NCBI GenBank assembly: GCA_913043805.1
Contig: CAJWMX010000157.1
Coordinates: forward strand, 1-6,856
DNA: 6,856 nucleotides
Origin: an uncultured Acidobacteriota bacterium
GTDB taxonomy: Bacteria; Acidobacteriota; Vicinamibacteria; Vicinamibacterales; UBA8438
Reading direction: 5' to 3'
The notes beneath the pieces were generated by a model, which searched no databases, was not told where the DNA came from, and saw only the letters and a program-made list of their open reading frames with translations. Below are positions 1 to 5,257 of this stretch, in pieces. Position numbers and translations under genes: made by a program. How positions within the stretch are numbered: the stretch's first letter is position 1; each line of letters begins with the position of its first letter.

Positions 1-22
1 TCAGGACCCGAAGGACCGTGCT

Positions 23-664
23 CTAGGCGCGGTAGGTCTCGATCGCGATGTCGGCCAGGCTCGAGAGGTACTGCTGGTTCGCGGGCGAGAGCAGAGTGTC
101 GCTCTCGAGGCGCTCCCAGATCCGACCGAGGGTATAGAAGAAAATCTGCTTGAAGCCGGCCAGGTGCGCACGCATGGTCTCCAGATTCCCGGCGCCCGAT
201 GCCCGAGGGGGCAGGGTGACAGCGTCGACCGCTTCGCGCCAGGGGAGAAGCCCGCGTTCAGCCCGCTTCAGCATCGTCTTGGCAATGCTGAGACGACAGA
301 TCTCGCTCGTACCTTCGTAGATGCGGGTGATGCGAGAGTCGCGATACCACCGGGCGGCCGGATACTCCTCGCTGTAGCCGTTGCCCCCGTAGACTTGCAG
401 CGCATCGTCCGCGAGGCCGTTGTAGGTCTCGGACCCGATGACCTTGGCCATCGCGCACTCCATGGAGAACTCGGCCAGCGTCTTGAGCTTTCGGTCGAGT
501 GCGCCGTCATCGCCCACCTGAGCCGACTCGGCGGCCGTGTACACGAGGCCGGCCGTGCGATAGGCGACGGACTCGGCGCTGTAGGCGCGCGCCGCCATGT
601 CGGCCAGCTTGCGCTGAATCAAGCCGAAGTCCGCGATCGGATGGCCGAACTGCCGGCGTTCCAT
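23..664 (-). CDS. Acyl-CoA dehydrogenase, C-terminal catalytic part (continuation of the interrupted gene)
   Basis: These 213 residues hold the C-terminal helical domain of the same acyl-CoA dehydrogenase. MERRQFGHPI at the start is the conserved 'YAxERxQFG' segment, so the Met is an internal residue and not a natural start. The second family signature runs from about 90 to 121 (QVYGGNGY, then YRDSRITRIYEGTSEI). The Glu of YEGT, residue 117 here and about 403 in continuous numbering, is in the position of the catalytic base of VLCAD-type enzymes. After this comes the beginning of the C-terminal extension typical of VLCAD/FadE, ending LADIAIETYRA before TAG at 23-25. The reading frame looks healthy, with conserved residues throughout, which argues that the interruption is recent or artefactual. 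Independent translation from 664 is unlikely, since the Met falls inside a helix of the fold. Confidence 0.8.
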   Translation of the reverse strand: MERRQFGHPIADFGLIQRKLADMAARAYSAESVAYRTAGLVYTAAESAQVGDDGALDRKLKTLAEFSMECAMAKVIGSETYNGLADDALQVYGGNGYSEEYPAARWYRDSRITRIYEGTSEICRLSIAKTMLKRAERGLLPWREAVDAVTLPPRASGAGNLETMRAHLAGFKQIFFYTLGRIWERLESDTLLSPANQQYLSSLADIAIETYRA

Positions 665-670
665 GGCGTA

Positions 671-1522
671 CTAGGTCGTGGTGGCGAGGATCTTCTTTGA
701 GGTGCCGGCACAGTTCGCCGACATCTTCATCCGGCCGAGATTGAGCGTGCACATAGCCACTTTGTGGCCCTTGCCCACCTCGCCCAGCAGGTTGCCGACC
801 GGGATGGCGACGTCGTCGAGCTGCAACGCGCAGACCGACGAGCCCTGCAGGCCGAGCAGTTTCTCGTGCCCTCCGACCGACAGTCCCGGACTCTCTCGTT
901 CCAGGAGGAACGCCGAGAAGGCCGTGCCATCGACCTTGGCGAACAGGATGAACAGGCCGGCCCAGCCCGCGTTGCTGATCCACTGCTTCGAGCCGTTGAC
1001 GATGTAGTGCGTGCCCTCCGCGTTAAGTACCGCGCTGGTGGTGATGTTCATCGCGTCGGATCCCGACGCGGGTTCGGTCAGCGCGAAGGCGGCCATGAGC
1101 TCCCCGCTCATGCAGCCCTCGAGATACCGGTCGATCTGCTCCTGGGTGCCGAAGTTGATGAGCGGGAGGGTCCCGATGCCCTGGTGGGCGAAGACGGTCG
1201 AGGACAGCCCTCCCAGGTAGGAGCGGCACTCGCTCATTCCGGCCATGGCGAGCACGCTGAGCCCGAGGCCGCCGTAGGCCTCGGGCACTTCGGCCGCGAA
1301 GATGCCCAGTTCGGCCGCCTTCTTGAAGAGCGGACGGATAACGTCGATGTTTCGCGCGTCGACCTCGTCGAGTAGCGGGGCGACTTCCTGCTCCGCGAAC
1401 TCCTTGATGGACTGGACCAGCAGACGTTCGGTATCACCCATGTCTTCAGGGCAGACGACATCTTCAGGGCCAACGGCGCCGAGGAGGAAACTGGCGCCAT
1501 GCTGCTGGGGGACTACGGTCAT
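671..1522 (-). CDS. Acyl-CoA dehydrogenase, N-terminal and FAD-binding part (ends at an in-frame TAG)
   Basis: Acyl-CoA dehydrogenases are cytoplasmic FAD flavoenzymes that introduce the trans-2 double bond into acyl-CoA in the first step of beta-oxidation and pass electrons to ETF. This 283-residue part has the N-terminal helical domain (about 25-145) and the middle beta domain. The family signature ALTEPASGSD is at 147-156 and the flavin-side KQWISNAG segment is at 179-186. It then enters the C-terminal helical domain (NLGRMKMSANCAG, 261-273). The opening 'ASFLL...PEDM' resembles FadE of Bacillus subtilis and VLCAD-like bacterial enzymes rather than the short ~380-residue type. The ATG at 1522 has a GGAG Shine-Dalgarno 7 nt upstream. 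Ending at 283 removes the catalytic Glu and most of the C-terminal domain, so this product alone should be inactive. No good promoter is visible in the 33 nt between the upstream terminator and the Shine-Dalgarno. Confidence 0.85.
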   Translation of the reverse strand: MTVVPQQHGASFLLGAVGPEDVVCPEDMGDTERLLVQSIKEFAEQEVAPLLDEVDARNIDVIRPLFKKAAELGIFAAEVPEAYGGLGLSVLAMAGMSECRSYLGGLSSTVFAHQGIGTLPLINFGTQEQIDRYLEGCMSGELMAAFALTEPASGSDAMNITTSAVLNAEGTHYIVNGSKQWISNAGWAGLFILFAKVDGTAFSAFLLERESPGLSVGGHEKLLGLQGSSVCALQLDDVAIPVGNLLGEVGKGHKVAMCTLNLGRMKMSANCAGTSKKILATTT

Positions 1523-1529
1523 GGTGAAT

Positions 1530-1533
1530 CTCC
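1530..1533 (-). promoter_or_regulatory. Ribosome binding site of the acyl-CoA dehydrogenase gene
   Basis: On the minus strand GGAG lies 7 nt before the ATG at 1522. It supports that start, and the encoded N-terminus matches the family. Confidence 0.65.
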
Positions 1534-1561
1534 GAGGCTGCGGATCGTGCGACCCGTCACG

Positions 1562-1588
1562 AAAAAAAGGGTGACCGTGGTCACCCTT
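1562..1588 (-). terminator. Intrinsic terminator downstream of tRNA-fMet
   Basis: Read on the minus strand, GGGTGACC (1586-1579), a 2-nt turn and GGTCACCC (1576-1569) form a perfect 8-bp stem, or 7 bp with a 4-nt loop. Seven T's (1568-1562) follow directly. An AA/TT pair at the base can extend the stem. It lies 22 nt past the tRNA 3' end and before the acyl-CoA dehydrogenase start, so it should end the tRNA transcript and insulate the next gene. On the plus strand no U-tract follows the hairpin, so it works in one direction only. Confidence 0.9.
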
Positions 1589-1610
1589 CGAGCAGCCGTG
1601 TATGAAAGTG

Positions 1611-1687
<77 letters not shown>

Positions 1688-1714
1688 TCAAGTGCCTGAA
1701 AACACAAGCGTAGA

Positions 1715-1730
1715 TGCATGGTACCATGCA
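1715..1730. repeat. Perfect 16-bp palindrome overlapping the tRNA-fMet -10 box
   Basis: TGCATGGTACCATGCA reads identically on both strands. It covers the whole -10 hexamer and the neighbouring spacer bases of the promoter. It could be an operator for a dimeric regulator, but this is inference from position and symmetry; no known operator consensus is recognised. Confidence 0.7.
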
Positions 1731-1746
1731 GCTCGGACACGGTCAA
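1718..1746 (-). promoter_or_regulatory. Sigma70-like promoter of the initiator tRNA gene
   Basis: On the minus strand TTGACC (1746-1741, five of six consensus bases) and TACCAT (1723-1718, four of six) are separated by exactly 17 nt. Transcription should start near 1711, giving a 5' leader of about 24 nt before the tRNA. The -10 box lies inside a perfect palindrome (1715-1730). Confidence 0.65.
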
Positions 1747-1763
1747 CGACCGGCGTGGTGTCC

Positions 1764-2186
1764 CTAGCGGGCAGTGCGGCGGTCGGTGAAGATGAACACG
1801 CGTTCTCCGCGATGGATCAGCCCCAGTTCGCTCCGCGCGAGTTCTTCGATGGCGGCGGGGTCCTCGCGTAGGCGGCGGGCTTCGCGGGCCAGTATCTGGT
1901 TTTCGTGGCGCAGCTGCGCGATGTCATCGAGGAGATCGCGTTGGGTTTGACGTACGCGTGAGGTCTCCAGCCATCCCCGTTCCCCGACGAAGGCGTTGGC
2001 CATGAGCACCGCCGCACCGAGCGCGGCCATCCAGCGGAACACCTGGCGACTGACCGACGGTGGAGCGTCCGGTGGGCGGACTTTGGTCGCGCCCGTCCGG
2101 GCTGGTCGCAGCGGCAACGCCGGCTGACGTGGCTGTCGTCGGCGGGTCGCGGCGGACGAGGCGGCTGAGGGAGCGCGTCGCGGCAT
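1764..2186 (-). CDS. ftsB: Septum formation initiator FtsB/DivIC family protein
   Basis: FtsB/DivIC proteins are bitopic membrane proteins that join FtsL and FtsQ in the divisome and help activate septal peptidoglycan synthesis. This 140-residue protein has a Pro- and Arg-rich N-terminus (1-47) and one transmembrane helix (about 50-68, WMAALGAAVLMANAFV). An extracytoplasmic coiled coil follows (about 74-107, rich in Leu, Arg, Glu and Gln). The family's signature tail LREDPAAIEELARSELGLIHRGERVFIF is at 106-133. The basic N-terminus fits an N-in orientation. The ATG at 2186 was chosen because extending the frame to 2390 would run antisense through cutA; no clear Shine-Dalgarno is seen. It diverges from cutA across 52 bp and lies just upstream of the initiator tRNA. 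The tail motif also occurs in DivIC, so the exact subfamily name is less certain than the family. Confidence 0.85.
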   Translation of the reverse strand: MPRRAPSAASSAATRRRQPRQPALPLRPARTGATKVRPPDAPPSVSRQVFRWMAALGAAVLMANAFVGERGWLETSRVRQTQRDLLDDIAQLRHENQILAREARRLREDPAAIEELARSELGLIHRGERVFIFTDRRTAR

Positions 2187-2238
2187 GTATGCCGTAGTTT
2201 CGGACCGAGAGGACGACGAGATTAGGACCCGGAACAGA

Positions 2239-2589
2239 ATGAGTTCCACAGCCGCGGTGGTCGTGCTCGTGACGTGGCCGGAGGATGCCGACGTGCGGGA
2301 GTTTGCCCGGGCGCTGGTCGAGGCCCGGGTCGCCGCGTGTGTCAGCGCGCTGCCGCCGATGGACTCCTGGTTCCGATGGGACGGGGCCATCGATCAGGGA
2401 CGCGAGCGTCAGTTGTTGATCAAGACCCGGATGGGCCGGGTCGACGAGCTTCGTCGCACCGTGCGCGACCTCCATCCTTATGACACACCGGAGTTTCTGG
2501 TGCTCCCCGTGAGCGCTGGAGACGAGCGCTATCTCAGCTGGATAGCGGCGGCGGTCGAGCCGGCAGCCAGTCCCACTCCCGAGCCCTGA
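2239..2589 (+). CDS. cutA: Divalent-cation tolerance protein CutA
   Basis: CutA1 is a small, very stable trimeric cytoplasmic protein with a ferredoxin-like fold related to PII. In E. coli it is linked to copper and other divalent-metal tolerance, but its biochemical role is not settled. The 116 residues cover the whole family length. Visible conserved parts are LVEARVAACVS (26-36), the WFRWDGAID strand (44-52), LLIKT (59-63) and HPYDTPEFLVLPVSAGDERYLSWI (79-102), the last very close to the E. coli protein. The C-terminal 12 residues are a Pro/Ala-rich tail outside the family core. The ATG at 2239 starts directly before the first beta strand. An in-frame ATG at 2185 would add 18 unrelated residues and overlap ftsB. 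It heads a probable operon with the membrane protein gene 20 nt downstream and rnc. Confidence 0.93.
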   Translation: MSSTAAVVVLVTWPEDADVREFARALVEARVAACVSALPPMDSWFRWDGAIDQGRERQLLIKTRMGRVDELRRTVRDLHPYDTPEFLVLPVSAGDERYLSWIAAAVEPAASPTPEP

Positions 2590-2609
2590 GCGGGGCGCGT
2601 CGGACCTTC

Positions 2610-2876
2610 ATGGCTGCATCGCCTCCCCCCGGGTCGCTGCCGGCATTGCCGGTCGTGGAGCGCCGCCGAGGGCGGTCCGCGCCGCCCGACGACCTGGGTG
2701 CGTTGCTTCGCACGACCCTGCGCTCGTGGTTCGGCCGCTCGGCGGCGGTTGCCCTCCTGGTCAAGCTGGTCGTCGCGCTCGTCGGTGGCGCAACGCCGGC
2801 GTGGCTGCGCCTGGTCGATTCCTCCGCCACGATCGTGCTGCTGCGGATTGACGCGGTTGGCGAGGAGACGGAGTGA
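2610..2876 (+). CDS. Small hypothetical membrane protein upstream of rnc
   Basis: I do not recognise this 88-residue protein. The N-terminal 40 residues are rich in Pro, Arg and Ala. A hydrophobic stretch at about 44-61 (SAAVALLVKLVVALVGG) could be one membrane helix with a Lys in its middle. A second, weaker apolar stretch lies at about 73-80. It ends in acidic residues (GEETE). It is probably real because it fills the gap between cutA and rnc in the same direction, and its TGA stop overlaps the GTG start of rnc by 4 nt (GTGA, 2873-2876), a pattern of translational coupling. No strong Shine-Dalgarno is seen before the ATG at 2610. It might act as a membrane partner or simply be a leader whose translation sets rnc levels; neither is shown by the sequence. 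Confidence 0.55.
   Translation: MAASPPPGSLPALPVVERRRGRSAPPDDLGALLRTTLRSWFGRSAAVALLVKLVVALVGGATPAWLRLVDSSATIVLLRIDAVGEETE
2863..2867 (+). promoter_or_regulatory. Ribosome binding site deciding the GTG start of the fused rnc
   Basis: AGGAG lies 5 nt before the GTG at 2873. It supports translation from this upstream start, so the DUF2007-like segment is part of the RNase III polypeptide rather than untranslated sequence. An in-frame GTG at the start of the RNase III domain (codon 88) lacks a comparable site. Confidence 0.7.
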
Positions 2877-3820
2877 CCACCTCGCAGCCGGTGGTCGTGT
2901 TCCGCACCCAGTCGGCGATTGAGGCCGACGTCGTACGGGGCCTACTCCAGACAAGCGGGATCGACGCCCTAACGTCGACCGACGTGCCCCAGGCGATCTT
3001 TCCCCTGGGCGGCCTCAGTGGGGTCCGCCTGGCGGTGCGAGCCGAGGAGGCTGAACGAGCGCTCGAGTTGATCGAGGAGTTTCGCCCGGAGGTCTCGCAG
3101 CAGCTTACCCGGATCCGGGACGAGTTCCGTTCCGTGGAAGAGGCGATCGGCTACCGGTTCTCGGATCCTGGGCTGCTGGAACATGCGCTGACCCATCGTT
3201 CCCGGGCGCACGAGGATGCGAGCGGCGGGGTGCGCGACAACGAATCACTCGAGTTTTTGGGCGACGCCGTGCTGGGATTCGTCATCGCCGATCGCCTGTT
3301 CAGGGAGTGTCCTGACTGGAACGAAGGACAGAAGTCGAAGGCGAAGGCGATGCTGGTGTCGACGACGGCGCTGGCCCGGATCGGTACCGAGGTGGGGCTA
3401 GGCGAGCATCTGCTGCTGGGGCGCGGAGAGGAGAAGACCGGCGGGCGCCGGAAGCGCTCTCTGATCGCCGACACCTTCGAGGCGGTGGTGGCGGCCGTCT
3501 ATCTTGACGGAGGCATCGAGGCGGCGGACGAGTTCATCGAGCGTTGGTTCCGTGAGCCGCTCGATGCGGTTCGGGACGGAGAACTGGCGGAGGGCCTGCA
3601 GACCGACTACAAGTCGGCGTTGCAGGAGGCGATGCAGGCGCGCGAGCTGGGTTTGCCGCGGTATCGGCTAGTCGGCGAGGCAGGGCCGCCGCATCGGAGG
3701 GTGTTCACGTCCGAGGTGGCGGCGGGTGAGCGTCCGCTGGGTCAAGGTGAAGGCCGGAGTAAGAAGGAGTCGGAGCAGCAGGCTGCCCAGCAGGCGCTGG
3801 AGCAACTGGCCGAGGGCTAG
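2873..3820 (+). CDS. rnc: Ribonuclease III with an N-terminal DUF2007-like domain
   Basis: RNase III cuts double-stranded RNA, including rRNA precursors and structured mRNAs, as a Mg-dependent homodimer. The 315-residue protein is longer than the usual ~225-230. Residues 6-70 form an extra domain (VVVFRTQSAIEADVVRGLLQTSGIDA..., VRLAV, AERALELIEEF) matching DUF2007, a small domain proposed to have a signalling role. The RNase III domain runs from about 83 to 238. Its signature NESLEFLGDAVLG (123-135) provides E127 and D131, and LIADTFEAVVAA (197-208) provides D200 and E203, so all four catalytic acidic residues are present. The dsRNA-binding domain is at 244-312, ending GEGRSKKESEQQAAQQAL. The GTG start overlaps the preceding stop and has AGGAG 5 nt upstream. 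The TAG stop overlaps the stop of the convergent ATPase gene. The RNase III assignment is near certain; the domain name of the N-terminus is by pattern recognition. Confidence 0.95.
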   Translation: MTTSQPVVVFRTQSAIEADVVRGLLQTSGIDALTSTDVPQAIFPLGGLSGVRLAVRAEEAERALELIEEFRPEVSQQLTRIRDEFRSVEEAIGYRFSDPGLLEHALTHRSRAHEDASGGVRDNESLEFLGDAVLGFVIADRLFRECPDWNEGQKSKAKAMLVSTTALARIGTEVGLGEHLLLGRGEEKTGGRRKRSLIADTFEAVVAAVYLDGGIEAADEFIERWFREPLDAVRDGELAEGLQTDYKSALQEAMQARELGLPRYRLVGEAGPPHRRVFTSEVAAGERPLGQGEGRSKKESEQQAAQQALEQLAEG

Positions 3821-4962
3821 TCAATCTCGATCATGCCCCAGGACCGCTCTCGCGGCTGGGGCGTCGCCCCGGTCGGTTCAGGCACCATCGCGGGCTCCAT
3901 GTAGGGGAATCGCGACACCGCGTACTCCTGGGCCTCTCGTGCCAGATCCTCCTCGCCCGGCGGGTGGGCGAGGCCGTGAAGACGCACCCACAGCCGTAGC
4001 ACCGGATCCGAGAAGCTGTAGCGCTTCTGCTGGACCTGCAACAGGTCCACGTCTTCGAGCCACGAGAGGTAGTCCTTGGTGGAGCCCGGCGTCCGGCCCA
4101 GGCGCTGGGCGATCTCGGTCAGGGTGAGCGGTTCCTGCTGCGAGAGTACCTGGAGGATCGCTTTCAGCGCCCCATAGCCACGAGCGCGATGCAGCCGAAG
4201 CTCGTAGGAGAAGCGGCAGGCCATCGAGAGTGGCGCCCCCGGCGAGAGCTGTGACGCCAGCGCGCTGACCGGGTCCCCGGCGCCCATTGCCTTGGTCGCG
4301 GCAGCGAGTAGTTGGAGATACAGGGGACGGCCGCCGGTCAAGGCGTGCAGGATGCGGCTCAGCTCGACCCGTTCGTCCTCGCTCTCACCCAGCTCCAGAC
4401 GAATGAGTCCGGTCGCGACTTCCCCCGGGGTGAGTGGGGGAACTTGGATCAACTCGAACTGCTCGGGCGCATCTCGGAAGAGTCGCTGCGTGCGGGTCAC
4501 GAAACGGGTCGTGAGGACGAAGCGATTGGGGCCGGCGCACAGCGGCGCCCATAGTTCCCTGAGGGTGCCCCGAAGTCCGGGGAAGCTCTCGAACGTCCGC
4601 ACTTCCAAGGCCTCGTCGAGCAAGAACGTGACGGCCTCTCCGGTCGGGGTGCGGGCATGTTCGAGGAACCTGCACATCCGGTCGAAGGCGACACGGGCCG
4701 ATCGTCGTGGTTCCTCTTGGGGAATCTCGTCCGGCGCCGTGCAGGCCGTGGCGGCGGCAACCGAAGACAGAAAGCCTTCAGGCGTGGTCGCCACTCGCTC
4801 TACGTCGAGATACTCGGCCGATGCGCCGAGTTGGTGCTGGAGTCGTCGCAGCAGGGTCGTGCGGCCGCTACCGCATCCGCCGACGATCACTGGGACTCGG
4901 GCCGGCGACGCGTCGAGCGCGGTGACGATTTTCCGTTCGATCGTGGGGCGCTCAGCCAGCAC
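3817..4962 (-). CDS. STAND/AAA+-type ATPase with C-terminal winged helix (archaeal-ATPase/MNS-like)
   Basis: This is a 381-residue predicted P-loop NTPase of unknown specific role. Walker A is at 28-35 (GGCGSGRT) with Arg34 where Lys is usual. Walker B is TFLLDE (112-117). A sensor-1-like strand is RFVLTTRF (147-154). The STAND-type GG-x-P motif is TGGRPLYL (209-216). A winged helix-turn-helix follows at about 262-320 (ALKAILQVLS, LTLTEIAQRLGRTPGSTKDYLSWLE). It ends with YSFSDPVLRLWVRL (315-328), a segment typical of archaeal-type ATPases of the MNS group. The last 50 residues are polar and Pro-rich. The GTG at 4962 is the only usual start in frame before a stop at 5056-5058; its Shine-Dalgarno is weak. 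Such proteins often act as regulators or in stress or conflict systems, but no partner gene is visible: it is a single-gene unit convergent with rnc and divergent from purA. Confidence 0.8.
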   Translation of the reverse strand: MLAERPTIERKIVTALDASPARVPVIVGGCGSGRTTLLRRLQHQLGASAEYLDVERVATTPEGFLSSVAAATACTAPDEIPQEEPRRSARVAFDRMCRFLEHARTPTGEAVTFLLDEALEVRTFESFPGLRGTLRELWAPLCAGPNRFVLTTRFVTRTQRLFRDAPEQFELIQVPPLTPGEVATGLIRLELGESEDERVELSRILHALTGGRPLYLQLLAAATKAMGAGDPVSALASQLSPGAPLSMACRFSYELRLHRARGYGALKAILQVLSQQEPLTLTEIAQRLGRTPGSTKDYLSWLEDVDLLQVQQKRYSFSDPVLRLWVRLHGLAHPPGEEDLAREAQEYAVSRFPYMEPAMVPEPTGATPQPRERSWGMIEID

Positions 4963-5029
4963 TCGTTTCGCTTTGGCGCGGCCGCTTGTGCGGCGGTGTG
5001 AGGTAGTGAATGACGACTCGGAAGGGTAG

Positions 5030-5059
5030 AAGGTAAAGAATGCGTGAACCGATTGTCAA
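5030..5059 (-). promoter_or_regulatory. Candidate promoter of the ATPase gene
   Basis: On the minus strand a perfect TTGACA (5059-5054) is followed after 18 nt by TACCTT (5035-5030), which matches only three of six -10 bases. The start would be near 5023, with a leader of about 60 nt before the GTG. The -35 box is strong and the -10 box weak, so this is tentative. Confidence 0.4.
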
Positions 5060-5186
5060 ACGCCGTTTCGAAGCCGCGCACGCATTTCGTGCTTGACTTT
5101 CATGGCCCCCCCGATCCGGGTCTGAACGGACGGGCGGAGTGAACCTTGCTTGTGGAGTCGCGAGCCGTGCGCGTGGGTAGACCTTC

Positions 5187-5195
5187 TGCTACGAT
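5187..5195 (+). promoter_or_regulatory. Candidate extended -10 promoter of purA
   Basis: TGCTACGAT contains the TG-n extension plus TACGAT (four of six consensus bases). No good -35 box lies 16-18 nt upstream, as is common for extended -10 promoters. Transcription would begin near 5202, giving a leader of about 56 nt. The rest of the 295-bp ATPase-purA gap holds small inverted repeats (5055-5097) and nothing else I can name. Confidence 0.35.
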
Positions 5196-5257
5196 CGATC
5201 GCTTGGGGTTGTGGCGAGGCGGTCTGAACGCGTCGCCTGCAGAGTCAGAGGAAGAGT

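Larger units (their letters stand above)
1..1522 (-). pseudogene. Acyl-CoA dehydrogenase (VLCAD/FadE type) interrupted by two in-frame TAG codons; 3' end beyond window
   Basis: This is the reconstructed gene. The two open stretches at 671-1522 and 23-664 lie in the same reading frame (start-to-start distance 858 nt, a multiple of 3). They are separated only by TAG (671-673), TAC and GCC. Read through, the junction gives Thr-Thr-Thr-stop-Tyr-Ala-Met-Glu-Arg-Arg-Gln-Phe-Gly, which is the normal family sequence with one residue replaced by a stop. A second TAG at 23-25 is followed by codons for STVLRVL, which fit the family's conserved 'YAMESAVLR' segment with the stop in the place of Glu. Family members with this N-terminus are usually near 590 residues, so about 90 more codons may lie to the left. 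The gene is either a young pseudogene, affected by sequence error, or translated by stop readthrough. No frameshift is seen. Confidence 0.75.

Noticed and set aside
1..1522. Genome-wide reassignment of TAG to an amino acid as explanation for the two ambers
   Set aside because: ftsB, rnc and the ATPase gene end naturally at TAG, and no conserved frame elsewhere in the window contains one.
2185..2238. Upstream ATG for cutA at 2185
   Set aside because: It would add 18 residues absent from the family and overlap ftsB; the ATG at 2239 directly precedes the first conserved strand.
2187..2390. Upstream extension of the ftsB frame to an ATG at 2390
   Set aside because: The added 68 residues are antisense to conserved cutA codons and do not look like a protein domain.
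4292..5029. 245-residue plus-strand ORF opposite the ATPase gene
   Set aside because: It is Ser/Arg-rich shadow sequence; the minus-strand frame has clear Walker and winged-helix motifs.
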